DNA from: Succinimonas amylolytica DSM 2873
GTDB lineage: Bacteria > Pseudomonadota > Gammaproteobacteria > Enterobacterales > Succinivibrionaceae
Assembly: GCF_000378405.1 (NCBI RefSeq)
Contig: NZ_KB899636.1
Coordinates: forward strand, 376,645 to 416,132
Direction of reading: 5' to 3'
Length of the DNA stretch: 39,488 nucleotides
Below the pieces are notes generated by a model. That model was not told the DNA's origin. It ran no database searches and saw only the letters and a program-made list of their open reading frames with translations. A program made the translations under genes and the position numbers. The first letter of the stretch is position 1. The number at the start of each line of letters is the position of its first letter. Below, one piece after another: positions 30,641 through 39,488 of the stretch.

Positions 30641-31099
30641 ATGACAGAGAACAAAGAAGCGACTGACAAATCAGGTAAGAGAGAGATGCATCTCCGGATC
30701 GTCAGTGCCGAGAAGAGAATTTTTTCCGGTTCTGTTGCTAGGGTTCATGTAAAGGGAGCCATTGGAGAACTTGGAATCCTTCCCGGACACAGTCCGTTGC
30801 TTACCACGATACCGTCAGGCAATGTTTCGTATACTACTCCTGAGGGGGAGCGGAAGATTGTTTTTGTGAGCGGCGGAGTATTGGAAGTGCAACCTTTAAG
30901 TGTTACGATTCTTGCTGATACTGCTATGAGAGGCGAGGATATTGAAGAATCTAAGGCTTTGGAGGCTAAAAGAGAAGCTGAAGCAATGCTTGCCAACGCA
31001 GCTTCTGACAAGGGGTATTCTCAGGCGCTGTCACAACTTTCGCGAGCAATTTCTCAGCTTAAGGCTGTTGAACTTTCCAGAAAAGGTCGGGTTAAGTAA
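30641..31099 (+). CDS. atpC: ATP synthase F1 subunit epsilon
   Basis: Epsilon binds gamma and regulates hydrolysis. The 152-residue protein has the beta-sandwich start LRIVSAEKRIFSG, the GELGILPGHSPLLT motif and a two-helix C-terminal domain rich in Ala, Glu and Arg. A hydrophilic leader of about 15 residues precedes the usual start; an internal ATG at codon 16 (MHLRIVS) could be the true start. It is the last gene of the operon and is followed by a terminator. Confidence 0.95.
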   Translation: MTENKEATDKSGKREMHLRIVSAEKRIFSGSVARVHVKGAIGELGILPGHSPLLTTIPSGNVSYTTPEGERKIVFVSGGVLEVQPLSVTILADTAMRGEDIEESKALEAKREAEAMLANAASDKGYSQALSQLSRAISQLKAVELSRKGRVK

Positions 31100-31120
31100 A
31101 TATTTTCATAAAAAAGGGGT

Positions 31121-31152
31121 AAGGCCGTTCTCTAAGAGCGGCTTTATTTTTT
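31121..31152 (+). terminator. Rho-independent terminator of the atp operon
   Basis: AAGGCCGTTCT and AGAGCGGCTTT pair, with wobble pairs, around a 3-base loop and are followed by ATTTTTTG. It lies 22 bases after the atpC stop. Confidence 0.82.
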
Positions 31153-31180
31153 GTATTTTGAAGAAAGGGGCTGATATACT
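31151..31180 (+). promoter_or_regulatory. Possible promoter of glmU-glmS
   Basis: TTGTAT (31151-31156) and TATACT (31175-31180) are 18 bases apart, just after the atp terminator and about 140 bases before glmU. The boxes are moderate matches to sigma70 consensus. Confidence 0.4.
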
Positions 31181-31322
31181 TTTTCGTACTTGTCATAACG
31201 TCTTATTCTATTTTATAAAAGCGTATTTGGGACAGGTAGCAGAAAATTCGGTTGTTTTTCTCTTTATAATGGTACAGTTTATTGTTACGAACGAAGATAG
31301 GAAAGTTTTTTAAGGCGGAAAC

Positions 31323-32699
31323 ATGTTTGAATCTCTCGAAATAATCATCCTTGCGGCAGGAAAGGGGTCTAGAATGCATTCCCACTTACCCAAGGTCCTG
31401 CACAGGATTGGAGGCAAAACTCTTATTCAGCATGTTATTCAGGAAGCTGAATCGTTAAATCCCAAACAGATACATATTGTGTATGGTTTTGGTGGTGATT
31501 CTGTGAGAGAAGCTACTCCGGGACCTTATAACTGGGTACGGCAGGAAGATCTATTGGGAACCGGGCATGCGGTAATGCAGGCTCTGCCATTCTGTTCTCG
31601 AGACAGCAAAATTTTGATTCTGGTTTCTGATATACCGCTCATAAGAAGTGAAACTCTTAAAAATCTTCTGAATCAGACTACTGATGATGGTGTTGGTGTA
31701 TTAACAGCGGTTGTTGAGAATCCGGAAGGACTGGGCAGAATTATCAGGAATGAAGAAGGTCAGATAACAGGAATTGTTGAAGAAAAGGACACCACTTTCG
31801 AAGAAAAGCTTATTCGTGAGGTTAATACCGGAGTTATTGTGGCGTCTTGTCAGGATTTGGAAAGACTTCTTAAAAAGGTGCAAAACCACAATGCACAGAA
31901 AGAGTATTATTTAACTGATGTTATAGGATTGGCTGCAAATGAGGGAATTGTTATCGAGGGATACTGTTCACAAGATTCTTTGGAATGCGGGGGAATAAAC
32001 AATAAGATTCAGCTGGCACTGGCAGAGCGTTATTATCAGAAGCGTCTAATTGACGGATATATGAGAGATGGTCTTATTGTTGCCGACCCAGCGAGAGTTG
32101 ATGTCAGGGGGAATCTAATTTTTGGAGAAAATACTTTCCTGGATATCAATGTAGTAGTTGAAGGAAATGTGTTTCTAGGGAATGATGTGGTTGTCGGTGC
32201 AGGATGTGTTCTTAAGGATTGTACAATAAAGGACGGTTCTGTCCTGAGTCCCTATACTGTGATTGAAGGATCTGTTATTGGTGAAAATGCTACTCTTGGA
32301 CCGTTTGCCAGATTCCGTCCGGGATGTGAACTTATGGAAAATGTTCATGTTGGAAACTTTGTAGAAGTAAAGAAATCCAAACTTGGAAAGGGAACAAAAT
32401 CAGGCCATCTTTCCTATTTGGGAGACAGTGATATCGGAGATAACGTTAACATCGGAGCCGGCACCATTACATGCAATTATGATGGAGCCAACAAATGGAA
32501 AACCAAAATCGGTAATGACGTGTTTGTGGGTTCTGACACTCAATTGGTTGCTCCGGTTACTGTAGGTGACGGTGTTACCATCGGGGCTGGAACAACAGTG
32601 ACTAAAAACATTCCTGAAAAGCAGCTGGTGATCACGCGAGCTCCCTTGAAAATGATTTCAGGATGGAAGCGTCCGGAAAAAGGTAATAAGAAGAATTAA
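31323..32699 (+). CDS. glmU: Bifunctional GlcN-1-P acetyltransferase / GlcNAc-1-P uridyltransferase
   Basis: GlmU makes UDP-GlcNAc for peptidoglycan and LPS. The 458-residue protein has the N-terminal uridyltransferase motif [10 protein letters not shown] (about 9-18) with [10 protein letters not shown], then a left-handed beta-helix acetyltransferase half with hexapeptide repeats and the signature [19 protein letters not shown]. Length matches E. coli GlmU (456). The start follows AAGGCGG. glmS is 11 bases downstream, the classical glmUS pair. Confidence 0.98.
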   Translation: MFESLEIIILAAGKGSRMHSHLPKVLHRIGGKTLIQHVIQEAESLNPKQIHIVYGFGGDSVREATPGPYNWVRQEDLLGTGHAVMQALPFCSRDSKILILVSDIPLIRSETLKNLLNQTTDDGVGVLTAVVENPEGLGRIIRNEEGQITGIVEEKDTTFEEKLIREVNTGVIVASCQDLERLLKKVQNHNAQKEYYLTDVIGLAANEGIVIEGYCSQDSLECGGINNKIQLALAERYYQKRLIDGYMRDGLIVADPARVDVRGNLIFGENTFLDINVVVEGNVFLGNDVVVGAGCVLKDCTIKDGSVLSPYTVIEGSVIGENATLGPFARFRPGCELMENVHVGNFVEVKKSKLGKGTKSGHLSYLGDSDIGDNVNIGAGTITCNYDGANKWKTKIGNDVFVGSDTQLVAPVTVGDGVTIGAGTTVTKNIPEKQLVITRAPLKMISGWKRPEKGNKKN

Positions 32700-32710
32700 G
32701 GAATCTCATT

Positions 32711-34543
32711 ATGTGCGGAATTGTCGGAGCTGTGGCTCAGAGGGATGTGTCGCAGATTCTTCTAGAAGGGTTAAGCCGTCTAGAATATCGCGGTTATGAT
32801 TCTGCTGGTATTGCCGTTATTGACAATGGCAAACTCAGAAGAATTCGTACGGTAGGCAAAGTCAGGGAGCTTGCCAGTGAAGTAAATAAAACTGTGCTAC
32901 CGGGCGGAACAGGTATAGCACATACCAGGTGGGCCACACACGGAGTACCTTCGGTGGCTAATGCCCACCCTCATGTTTCAGGGGATATTGCAGTAGTTCA
33001 TAATGGAATTATTGAAAATTATGCCGAGATAAAGGATAAGCTTGTAGGTGAAGGTTTTTCATTTGAATCCGATACTGATACTGAGGTTTTGGTAAAGCTA
33101 GTAGACTATTACCTGAGAACAGAGAAAGATCTGCTTTCTGCAGTGAAGACAGCTGTCAGGGAACTGAAAGGTGCTTACGGGGCTGCTTTTATAAACACTA
33201 AAGAACCGGGACATCTCGTGTTGATAAGAAGTGGAAGTCCGGTGGTGATCGGTGTGGGACTTGGGGAGAATTTTGTAGCCTCGGATCCTCTGGCTCTGAT
33301 GCCGGTTACGCACAGATTTATTTATCTTGAGGAAGGTGATATTGCGGATATATCCAGATTTGATATATCAATTTGGGATTCTCAAGGAAATAAAACTGAA
33401 AGAACTACGATAAATAGTGACTATGTTTCTGTCGGTGATGCTTCAAAAGGCAAGTATCATCATTTTATGGAGAAGGAGATTTACGAACAAAGTGTTGTTA
33501 TTCCGGATACCCTAGAGGGGCGTGTGAATAATGGTTGCTTTTTACCTGATTCTTTTGGTGCCAGAGCTACTGAATTATTCAAAAAGACAGAACATGTGAA
33601 GATTGTTGCTTGTGGTACATCCTTTCATGCCGGAATGATTGCGAAATCTTGGATTGAAGAATACGTAGGAATTACTGCCGATGTAGAAATTGCTTCCGAA
33701 TACCGGTATCGTAAGACAGTCGTTCAGCCAGACACTCTGTTTATCACAATATCCCAATCCGGAGAAACCGCTGATACTCTAGCAGCTTTGAGACTTTCCA
33801 AAAATCAGGGGTATCTTGGCTCCTTGGCTATTTGCAATGTCCCTGAATCATCTATCGTCCGAGAGTCTGAGATGGTATTTCTTACCAGAGCAGGACGAGA
33901 AATAGGTGTTGCTTCTACTAAGGCTTTTACGACACAGCTGGTTGCGCTTCTGTTATTTACCGGAAGTATCGGAAAGGTTAAGAACAGAATAGATTCAGAA
34001 ACTGAAAGAGTAATGGTTTCTTCTGTTGAGAGAATTCCGGAATATATCAATGAGGTTCTTAAGCAGGACAACGGTATTGTGAAGATTTCTCTAGATTTTG
34101 TGAACAAGAGAAACGCACTTTTTCTTGGACGCGGTGTAATGTGTCCAGTAGCGATGGAAGGTGCTCTTAAGCTTAAGGAGATCAGTTATATTCATGCGGA
34201 GTCCTATGCTGCGGGAGAATTGAAGCACGGACCTTTGGCTCTTATTGACTCTGAAATGCCGGTGATTGTAATTGCCCCTCGTAATGATCTTTTGGAAAAA
34301 CTGCGTTCTAATATTCAGGAAGTAAGAGCCAGAGGCGGGGTGCTTTATGTATTTGCATCGGATAATTGCGGTTTTCAGGATGCTGGTAATATGAAGATTA
34401 TTAGCCTGCCGACAGTTCCGGATGTAATATCCCCGATAATTTATACAGTTCCCCTGCAATTGTTGGCTTACCACGTGGCTATTATTAAGGGAACAGATGT
34501 GGACCAGCCTAGAAATCTAGCTAAATCGGTAACTGTGGAGTAA
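32711..34543 (+). CDS. glmS: Glutamine-fructose-6-phosphate aminotransferase
   Basis: GlmS makes glucosamine-6-phosphate from fructose-6-phosphate and glutamine, the first step of UDP-GlcNAc synthesis. The 610-residue protein has the N-terminal nucleophile Cys right after Met (MCGIVGAV), the HTRWATHG and HNGIIENY glutaminase blocks, two SIS domains ([27 protein letters not shown]) and the C-terminal [13 protein letters not shown]. Length matches E. coli GlmS (609). No glmS ribozyme is present in the short gap after glmU. Confidence 0.98.
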   Translation: MCGIVGAVAQRDVSQILLEGLSRLEYRGYDSAGIAVIDNGKLRRIRTVGKVRELASEVNKTVLPGGTGIAHTRWATHGVPSVANAHPHVSGDIAVVHNGIIENYAEIKDKLVGEGFSFESDTDTEVLVKLVDYYLRTEKDLLSAVKTAVRELKGAYGAAFINTKEPGHLVLIRSGSPVVIGVGLGENFVASDPLALMPVTHRFIYLEEGDIADISRFDISIWDSQGNKTERTTINSDYVSVGDASKGKYHHFMEKEIYEQSVVIPDTLEGRVNNGCFLPDSFGARATELFKKTEHVKIVACGTSFHAGMIAKSWIEEYVGITADVEIASEYRYRKTVVQPDTLFITISQSGETADTLAALRLSKNQGYLGSLAICNVPESSIVRESEMVFLTRAGREIGVASTKAFTTQLVALLLFTGSIGKVKNRIDSETERVMVSSVERIPEYINEVLKQDNGIVKISLDFVNKRNALFLGRGVMCPVAMEGALKLKEISYIHAESYAAGELKHGPLALIDSEMPVIVIAPRNDLLEKLRSNIQEVRARGGVLYVFASDNCGFQDAGNMKIISLPTVPDVISPIIYTVPLQLLAYHVAIIKGTDVDQPRNLAKSVTVE

Positions 34544-34549
34544 TGGAGT

Positions 34550-35389
34550 ATGCTGACAATAGGATGTCATCTGTCAATGAGTTCCGGTTATCTTTCCATG
34601 GCTAAGGATGCTGTGACCATCGGTGCTAATACCTTTCAGTTTTTCACCAGAAATCCTAGGGGCGGAAAGGCAAAAGCATTGGACATGAATGATATTAACT
34701 CTTTTCGTGCCTACTGCACCCAATATGGGATAGACAAAATACTGGCACATGCTCCATATACCATGAACATTTGTTCCGCAGATTCCGGAATACGTGAATT
34801 TGCAAAAAAAATGATGGCTGATGATCTTAGAAGGATGGAATATACTCCGGGAAATTATTACAATTTTCATCCTGGGTCTCATGTAAATCAAGGCGTTCAG
34901 ACAGGGATTCATTTTATTGTTGATACACTTAATGGGCTTATTTCTGAGGAGCAAACAACAACTGTTCTTTTGGAAACGATGGCAGGAAAGGGATCCGAAA
35001 TAGGGAGATGCTTTGAAGAAATTTCTGAGATTATCAATGCTGTTGAACACCGGGACAAAATCGGGGTATGTCTTGATACGTGCCATATTTGGGATGGCGG
35101 ATATGATATTTGCAATCATTTAAATGCTGTTATCGATGAGTTTGACAGGCTTATAGGGATCGGTAAACTGAAGGCAATTCATCTTAACGACAGTAAGAAT
35201 CCGCTGGGATCTCATAAGGATAGACATGAGTGTATAGGGAAAGGGTATATTGGTTTTGAGGCCCTGATGAGAGTGGTTAATCATCCTGTTTTGAAAAATC
35301 TTCCGTTTTATCTGGAAACTCCTCAGCCAGATTTAAACGGATATCGTGATGAAATAAGTATTATTAGAGACAATTTTATTGAAGATTAG
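34550..35389 (+). CDS. nfo: Deoxyribonuclease IV (AP endonuclease)
   Basis: Nfo cleaves at abasic sites in base-excision repair with a three-zinc centre in a TIM barrel. The 279-residue protein has HLSMSSG at the start, [34 protein letters not shown] and [20 protein letters not shown], which hold the metal-binding His, Glu and Asp residues. Length matches E. coli Nfo (285). It starts 6 bases after glmS with GGAG before the ATG, so it is likely part of the glmUS transcript. Confidence 0.97.
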   Translation: MLTIGCHLSMSSGYLSMAKDAVTIGANTFQFFTRNPRGGKAKALDMNDINSFRAYCTQYGIDKILAHAPYTMNICSADSGIREFAKKMMADDLRRMEYTPGNYYNFHPGSHVNQGVQTGIHFIVDTLNGLISEEQTTTVLLETMAGKGSEIGRCFEEISEIINAVEHRDKIGVCLDTCHIWDGGYDICNHLNAVIDEFDRLIGIGKLKAIHLNDSKNPLGSHKDRHECIGKGYIGFEALMRVVNHPVLKNLPFYLETPQPDLNGYRDEISIIRDNFIED

Positions 35390-35401
35390 TTCTAATTGTT
35401 T

Positions 35402-36178
35402 ATGTTGAAGCTTAAGCATTCTGTTTTTTTTATTATACTGGTTGTTTTTTGTTTTCTTCTTGAAGCTCCTGAGTCTTTAGCTGCAGATGATTCTGCTCCG
35501 GTCAGGATATGTGCCGTAGCGCAAGTTTATGATGCTCTTAAGGCGGTGCAGGATCGTTTTTGGGGCAAGCAGGATTTTGATATTGAATCAGGATCTGCCA
35601 CTCAGCTGTATTCCAGAATAGCCAACAGAGAATTATCTTGTGATATTTATATTGGAAATGATCTTAAATTTCCTCAGAAGTATATTCTTGGAGGACTTGC
35701 AGATCGCAACTCCCTCAAGCCAGTAGGAACAACGAAGTTGGCTTTGTGGTCTGTTACCGGTATTGTTGATGATATGTGTAGGATTCTGAAAAAAGGAACT
35801 TATGCAAAAATAGGTGTGTCAGATCCTAGGTTGCAGCCCACTGGATATGCAGTTTTGCAATCTCTTAGGAATTATGAACTGGATGAGAAAGCTGTGTCAG
35901 AAAAATTTTTGTATGCGGCCAATGATTTTCAGACATTGAGTTTTGTTATGAACGGAACGGTAATGATTGGATTTGTTCCTTATGTGTTGATTAAAAAGAA
36001 TCCAATAGCAAGAAAGGGATCGTATTGTTTAATACCGAATTCGTTTCACGAACCTTTATATTTCTATTCTGTTTTATTTAATAATGGTTCTAAAAAGAAA
36101 CAAAATGCAGAAACTCTGAGGGATTTTTTGTTGTCCAAAGAAGTAAAAAATGTATTTAGAGAATACGGTATTGATTGA
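35402..36178 (+). CDS. Periplasmic ModA-like substrate-binding protein
   Basis: The 258-residue protein has a signal peptide (residues 1-27, ending SLA-AD) and follows the ModA/type 2 periplasmic-binding-protein pattern: IESGSATQLYSRIANRELSCDIYIGND matches, in two parts, the GAS/TQLYxQI and CDVFISAD blocks, followed by KLALWS, IGVSDPRLQPTGYAVLQSL and ANDFQTLSFVMNGTVMIGFVP. ModA proteins bind molybdate or tungstate for the ModBC transporter. No modB or modC is nearby and the Ser ligand positions cannot be settled by eye, so the ligand is uncertain. The ATG at 35402 is chosen over an upstream TTG. It begins 12 bases after nfo. Confidence 0.75.
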   Translation: MLKLKHSVFFIILVVFCFLLEAPESLAADDSAPVRICAVAQVYDALKAVQDRFWGKQDFDIESGSATQLYSRIANRELSCDIYIGNDLKFPQKYILGGLADRNSLKPVGTTKLALWSVTGIVDDMCRILKKGTYAKIGVSDPRLQPTGYAVLQSLRNYELDEKAVSEKFLYAANDFQTLSFVMNGTVMIGFVPYVLIKKNPIARKGSYCLIPNSFHEPLYFYSVLFNNGSKKKQNAETLRDFLLSKEVKNVFREYGID

Positions 36179-36265
36179 TTGCAGATTTTTGAATATTTTC
36201 TAAAATCTGAGTTGGATATGTTGTACTGATATATATTTGAGTATTTCTTAAATTGGTGGCGTTAT

Positions 36266-36538
36266 ATGAACTTGGAAATGGATATTACCGTAAACAGCAA
36301 GCACGGACTGCACGTCAGGCCGTGTACTTCCCTAGTTAAGATATGTATGAGTGATCCGTCTGTTACGGTAAAAATAAAGAATGTGAGTGAAGATTCCGAT
36401 TATGTGGACGGAAAGTCAATGATGCAGGTATCTTCATTGAGAGCAGCTTATGGACAAGTTCTTCATTTTGTTTTTATAGGCGAGAAACCCCAGGGGCTTG
36501 CAGATCGCGTCGAGGATTTTTTTTCCCGACTTGATTAG
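36266..36538 (+). CDS. HPr-family phosphocarrier protein
   Basis: The 90-residue protein has the HPr active site KHGLHVRPCTSLVKI with phospho-accepting His16, and the regulatory-site region YVDGKSMMQVSSLRAA with a serine (Ser51) where Ser46 of HPr lies. It would pass phosphate from enzyme I to EIIA components. No ptsI or crr follows, so it is an orphan and could instead be an NPr- or Crh-like regulator. It begins 87 bases after the ModA-like gene. Confidence 0.85.
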   Translation: MNLEMDITVNSKHGLHVRPCTSLVKICMSDPSVTVKIKNVSEDSDYVDGKSMMQVSSLRAAYGQVLHFVFIGEKPQGLADRVEDFFSRLD

Positions 36539-36573
36539 CATATACAGGTAAATTGTAGCATTTTTCTGTAAAA

Positions 36574-36606
36574 CAAAAGGAGTACCATATGTGATACTCC
36601 CTCTTT
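36574..36606 (+). terminator. Possible terminator after the HPr gene
   Basis: GGAGTA and TACTCC form a stem around CCATATGTGA, flanked by CAAAAG and CTCTTTTG, which extend the pairing. The T-run is short, so the call is moderate. Confidence 0.45.
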
Positions 36607-36780
36607 TGAATGTCAGCATCCCGTTGTTACGATAGCTGTCATTTTTTTTGATACATCCGTCAGAATGCTTACATGGATTTGCATAGACAACATATCATCC
36701 TACAGCGTTATACTGTACGGTTCCATCTTCGTTTGTTGAGTAGTTTTCTGGTAACCTGAAAGTCGACTAAAGGTTACCTG
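36604..36780 (-). pseudogene. Possible C-terminal remnant of the IS-interrupted pilin gene
   Basis: On the minus strand one frame reads YSTNEDGTVQYNAVG, a stop, then YVVYANPCKHSDGC, with spaced cysteines as in the C-terminal part of MSHA-type pilins. It lies across the IS from the N-terminal pilin remnant and in the same orientation. The match is weak and the assignment is inference. The stretch also holds an 8-bp inverted repeat (36750-36778, GGTAACCT/AGGTTACC) around GTCGAC. No other gene is visible here. Confidence 0.3.
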
Positions 36781-36841
36781 CTATTAAGCAAAAGACGACC
36801 TTTTTAATTATTTCTACGATAAAATCACAAAATTTTTTGTA

Positions 36842-36866
36842 AAAACGCAGTAAATCTGCGTTTTTT
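36842..36866 (+). terminator. Inward-facing terminator inside the IS left end
   Basis: AAAACGCAG and CTGCGTTTT form a 9-bp stem with loop TAAAT, followed by more T. It would block transcription entering the element from outside and so limit transposase expression. Confidence 0.8.
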
Positions 36867-36872
36867 AGTTTG

Positions 36873-36926
36873 ATTTAACAGGTGACTATGTTGTAATATA
36901 GATAATCATATAAACACCTGTTAAAT
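36873..36926. repeat. 12-bp inverted repeat flanking the transposase promoter region
   Basis: ATTTAACAGGTG (36873-36884) and its exact complement CACCTGTTAAAT (36915-36926) enclose 30 AT-rich bases holding a TATAGATAAT-like -10 region, 13 bases before the transposase start codon. It could be an operator for autoregulation or an mRNA hairpin over the leader. Confidence 0.8.
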
Positions 36927-36938
36927 TAAGAGGGTTTT

Positions 36939-38693
36939 ATGTCTAGACCAATTAAAGGTGACACCAGAGTTATTCAGGTTAAGCAGAAGAAGGCGAATGG
37001 GGTTATTTATGTTTACGAACGGAAAGTAAAATATAATCCGAAAACTAGATCGAATGATATTTTGTCCAGTAAATTGGTCGGAAAAATAACACCTGAAAGC
37101 AATAATGAAATCATCCCGACTAAATTCAGGGCAAAGCCTCAAACAGAAAAAAGAACACCTGTACGTTTTCATATGGGAATGTTGTCAATTCTAGACTGGA
37201 TCGGCTCTGCTTCTGGAATAGAGGCTGACTTAAAAAAAGTAATGCCTGATAGTACCTGCGGTTCTCTTGCGGAAAGAATAGCTGCAATTGCAAAATTCTG
37301 GGTGGGAACGGAAGGCAATACCTTGCCAAATATGTACGCCTGGCAGGTTAAACATGGCATTGATAAAGACTGTATGATCAGCGAGGATATTTACCGTGCT
37401 GTTTTTGAAATACTGGGGACTCATGATGGTTTTATACAGGAGTATTTTAAAAGCAGAGCAGCAAGATTGGATACAGGAGATTCCGTGGCATATGACAGTA
37501 CGACGATATCCACATATTCAGACAGCTTAACTCAGGCAAGATACGGCTTTAACAAAGATAAGGACGGGCTTCCAACAATCAAAGTTCTTACCCTTTATTC
37601 ACTAAATACAGAACAACCTTTTGCCTACTGGTCACAGCCAGGTAATCTTCCTGATTCCATTTGCGTTGAAAATGCATTGAAACAGCTTGATTATTTAAAT
37701 GTAACCAAGCCCACAGTTGTCACAGATAATGGCTTTTGCTCACAGGAGAATATCATCCACTATATTCAGAATCATATAAAGTTTGTAACACGAGCTACAA
37801 GAAGCGATGGTAAATGGGTTAAAGACAGCATAGATCAGAATCTGTCACTGTTAGATGATATTAATAACGTTATTGATTTTGATAATGATATAACCGGCAC
37901 CTGTATCACCATCAAACCAACACTGTCTTATATTGCAAAATATTCCTGTTCCAGCCATAAAAAAGGAGACAAGATTAAGTTAACTCCTCGTCTTTATTTG
38001 GGAATATTCCGAAGCAGGAGCAGAGCCTATGAGGCGGAAAGAAATTTTACTCGGGAACTGTACCAATTAAAAGCTTTGATAGAAGAAGGTAATGAAGACC
38101 AGTTAAGCGAAACAGCACTGAATAAAGCTAACACCTACTTAAGCTGGAGCAAGACCAGAAACGGAGTGATTAAGGTTTTATTTCGAAAAGAAGCTGTCGA
38201 TGAGGCTCTGAAATACAAGGGAATCTTCTGTCTGTGCTCCAACAAGATTAATGATGCAGCAGAACTTCTAAAACTTGGACGTAAACGTGAACATATAGAA
38301 GACATGTTTGAGTTGTTAAAACAAAAAAACGACGGTAAAAAAACAAGGGTGCAGGATACAGATCGATTAAAGGGGCGGCAGTTTGTTCAGTTTATTGCAT
38401 TAAGTTACTATGATTTTTTGTATAAGAAAATCAAGGATTTGAAGGCAACACTCGGCAAGCCTAACGGGAACTTGAGACATGATTTAAAGGATAACCTTGA
38501 CAAGGAAAAAGACTTGTTGAAATGGCTGAAAAATTCATCTTTAAACGAGGTGCTACAATGGTTTGATGCAGTTGACCTAATTCAGTTAACGGGCAAAAAG
38601 CATAAGAACATAAATCTTATAACTGAAAAAACGATTCGCGATAGATTATTCTTTGAGAAGATAGGATACAGCGGGCAGATGAAAATGGGTTAA
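36939..38693 (+). CDS. IS1634/IS4-type transposase
   Basis: This 584-residue DDE transposase appears complete. The start ATG follows GAGGG. An N-terminal region with a basic beta-rich leader (VKQKKANGVIYVYERKVKY) is followed by the RNase H-like core: D186 in VAYDSTTIST, D263 in VVTDNGFCS, a long inserted beta domain, and the likely catalytic glutamate E454 in HIEDMFELLK, near the IS4-type Y-R-E-K signature position. The C-terminus is basic. The frame is unbroken, so the element may be active. Confidence 0.88.
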   Translation: MSRPIKGDTRVIQVKQKKANGVIYVYERKVKYNPKTRSNDILSSKLVGKITPESNNEIIPTKFRAKPQTEKRTPVRFHMGMLSILDWIGSASGIEADLKKVMPDSTCGSLAERIAAIAKFWVGTEGNTLPNMYAWQVKHGIDKDCMISEDIYRAVFEILGTHDGFIQEYFKSRAARLDTGDSVAYDSTTISTYSDSLTQARYGFNKDKDGLPTIKVLTLYSLNTEQPFAYWSQPGNLPDSICVENALKQLDYLNVTKPTVVTDNGFCSQENIIHYIQNHIKFVTRATRSDGKWVKDSIDQNLSLLDDINNVIDFDNDITGTCITIKPTLSYIAKYSCSSHKKGDKIKLTPRLYLGIFRSRSRAYEAERNFTRELYQLKALIEEGNEDQLSETALNKANTYLSWSKTRNGVIKVLFRKEAVDEALKYKGIFCLCSNKINDAAELLKLGRKREHIEDMFELLKQKNDGKKTRVQDTDRLKGRQFVQFIALSYYDFLYKKIKDLKATLGKPNGNLRHDLKDNLDKEKDLLKWLKNSSLNEVLQWFDAVDLIQLTGKKHKNINLITEKTIRDRLFFEKIGYSGQMKMG

Positions 38694-38713
38694 AAAATTT
38701 TGTAGATTTCGAT

Positions 38714-39239
38714 AACTTTAACAGATATTCATCAGCCTACTTTCAGGCTGGTAATTCTGTCTCTGATTGCCCCAGCATCATGTAGATATTTGAGTTCACA
38801 ACCTTGACTTTTTATTTCCAGTCATGATTTTTTCGGCAGAAGATCTGTATTTTTTTTGCATCAATATTTAGAGCTTTCATAAGTCTTGCTTATTCAATAG
38901 ACAGTGGGTTATTAAGGATTGCTGGGTAACCGAATGAGACTGTCATCCTGTTCGATATGCTACAGGTATCTGAGCCCGATCCGTCAAGACTCAGGTATTG
39001 TACCGATAGATAGTGCAGCCCTGTCATTGTACGCTGCGAATCTTTCAGGTCCTCAGCTATACCATAGGTGAGGTATTCGGCATTTTTTATGGTGGCCAAG
39101 AGTCCGTTAAGATTTGCTATTCGGTCTCCTTCTAAAACCTTATAAATACTGGGGCGGCTGACGTTCCCAGAATAACTAGTTTAACAATGACTACAACTAG
39201 CTCAATCAACGTAAAACCGGCAGATTCTACATTCTTCAT
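38714..39239 (-). pseudogene. MSHA-like type IV pilin pseudogene (N-terminal part)
   Basis: On the minus strand an ATG at 39239, preceded by AAAGGA, opens MKNVESAGFTLIELVVVIVK, a textbook class III signal and pilin N-terminal helix. That frame stops at about 39134; a shifted frame continues LEGDRIANLNGLLATIKNAEYL and ends TVSFGYPAILNNPLSIE with a stop at 38891. Beyond it the same frame reads ARLMKALNIDAKKIQIF and HDW before another stop. RIANLNGL and GYPA match MSHA-type pilins. At least one frameshift and several stops show decay. The IS starts within a few bases of its left end. Confidence 0.8.
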
Positions 39240-39488
39240 GGAAGTTCCTTTGTTGTTGGTTATTGAAGTCAAGTATGTTTTCTGGTTGTACCATTTTTAT
39301 AAATTTATCGTAGTGAGGTATCTCTCATGATTATTTTTGAGGTTTTAATCATGTCTGTTTTATCTTTTATCAATTGAGTTCTATTCATATTATTTTATTA
39401 TGAAAGAAAGCTCCCCGGCGGACAAACGAAAGCGACGGCCCTTAAGCCGCATTCGGAACGCTGCATGCCCTGGAATGGAGTGGCGGCC
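39240..39488. other. Gene-free end with GC-rich terminal patch
   Basis: From 39240 to about 39403 the sequence is AT-rich with no credible gene. The last 85 bases are abruptly GC-rich; their minus strand reads GMQRSECGLRAVAFVCPPGS without a visible start. I cannot tell whether this is a repeat, the end of a foreign gene, or an assembly edge. Confidence 0.5.

Larger units (their letters stand above)
36822..38709 (+). mobile_element. Insertion sequence of the IS1634/IS4 type
   Basis: The element spans one transposase gene flanked by imperfect terminal inverted repeats. The left end AAATCACAAAATTTTTT (36822-36838) matches the reverse complement of 38692-38709 with one extra base. The right repeat overlaps the transposase stop codon. 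An inward-facing terminator lies just inside the left repeat. Exact ends and target duplication could not be fixed by eye. Confidence 0.6.

Noticed and set aside
30942-31313. A 123-codon rightward frame overlapping atpC and running to glmU
   Set aside because: It is out of frame with atpC and crosses the atp terminator; composition is not protein-like after the overlap.
32700-32710. glmS ribozyme upstream of glmS
   Set aside because: Only 11 bases separate glmU from glmS, too short for a ribozyme.
34465-34480. CCACGTGG in glmS as another parS site
   Set aside because: Only the central hexamer to octamer matches; the GTT/AAC flanks are absent.
34574-35119. A 181-codon leftward open frame
   Set aside because: It is antisense to nfo, whose zinc-site motifs are complete; no start signal or protein-like character.

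Overview
The window is a low-GC gammaproteobacterial chromosome segment around the replication origin. Four things suggest a Succinivibrionaceae-type member of the Aeromonadales: a GyrB length (817 aa) expected for the gammaproteobacterial form with the extra TOPRIM insertion, an EarP/EF-P pair with Arg32, an MSHA-like pilin remnant, and a single locus holding dnaA-dnaN-recF-gyrB, rpmH-rnpA-yidD-yidC-mnmE and mnmG-rsmG-parA-parB-atp. The family assignment is inference from gene content and protein style, not from a search.

Layout. 1-2300 is a decayed mobile region: a possible truncated gene at the edge, half of an IS1634/IS4-type transposase, and a group II intron whose reverse transcriptase is internally deleted but whose domain V/VI RNA is still recognisable. 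2296-2463 holds tRNA-Leu(CAG) and tRNA-Arg(CCG) behind a strong promoter. 2577-13090 is leftward: an exported histidine-phosphatase-like protein that has lost its catalytic residues, gyrB, a 2 kb AT-rich gene desert carrying a cluster of ParB-binding parS palindromes, then recF, dnaN and dnaA. From 13469 everything housekeeping runs rightward: rpmH-rnpA-yidD-yidC, mnmE-earP-efp, mnmG-rsmG-parA-parB, the complete nine-gene F-type ATP synthase operon atpIBEFHAGDC, then glmU-glmS-nfo with a ModA-like binding protein, and an orphan HPr. 36540-39488 is again decayed: an apparently intact IS1634/IS4-type element lies in or beside the remains of an MSHA-type pilin gene, and the last ~85 bases are abruptly GC-rich.

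How it works together. DnaA, DnaN, GyrB and RecF act at the fork. DnaA boxes cluster in two intergenic regions, dnaA-rpmH and efp-mnmG. The second has a perfect TTATCCACA box and a 22-bp perfect palindrome, and is the stronger oriC candidate. ParA and ParB are encoded here and their likely centromere lies between gyrB and recF. RnpA, YidD and YidC serve tRNA processing and membrane insertion; YidC inserts ATP synthase subunits. MnmE and MnmG jointly modify tRNA wobble uridine. EarP should rhamnosylate EF-P on Arg32.

Most notable: (1) AtpB carries a roughly 65-residue hydrophilic insertion with six cysteines, predicted to be periplasmic; (2) the parS cluster in the gyrB-recF gene desert; (3) the histidine-phosphatase pseudoenzyme next to gyrB; (4) two DnaA-box regions about 6 kb apart.
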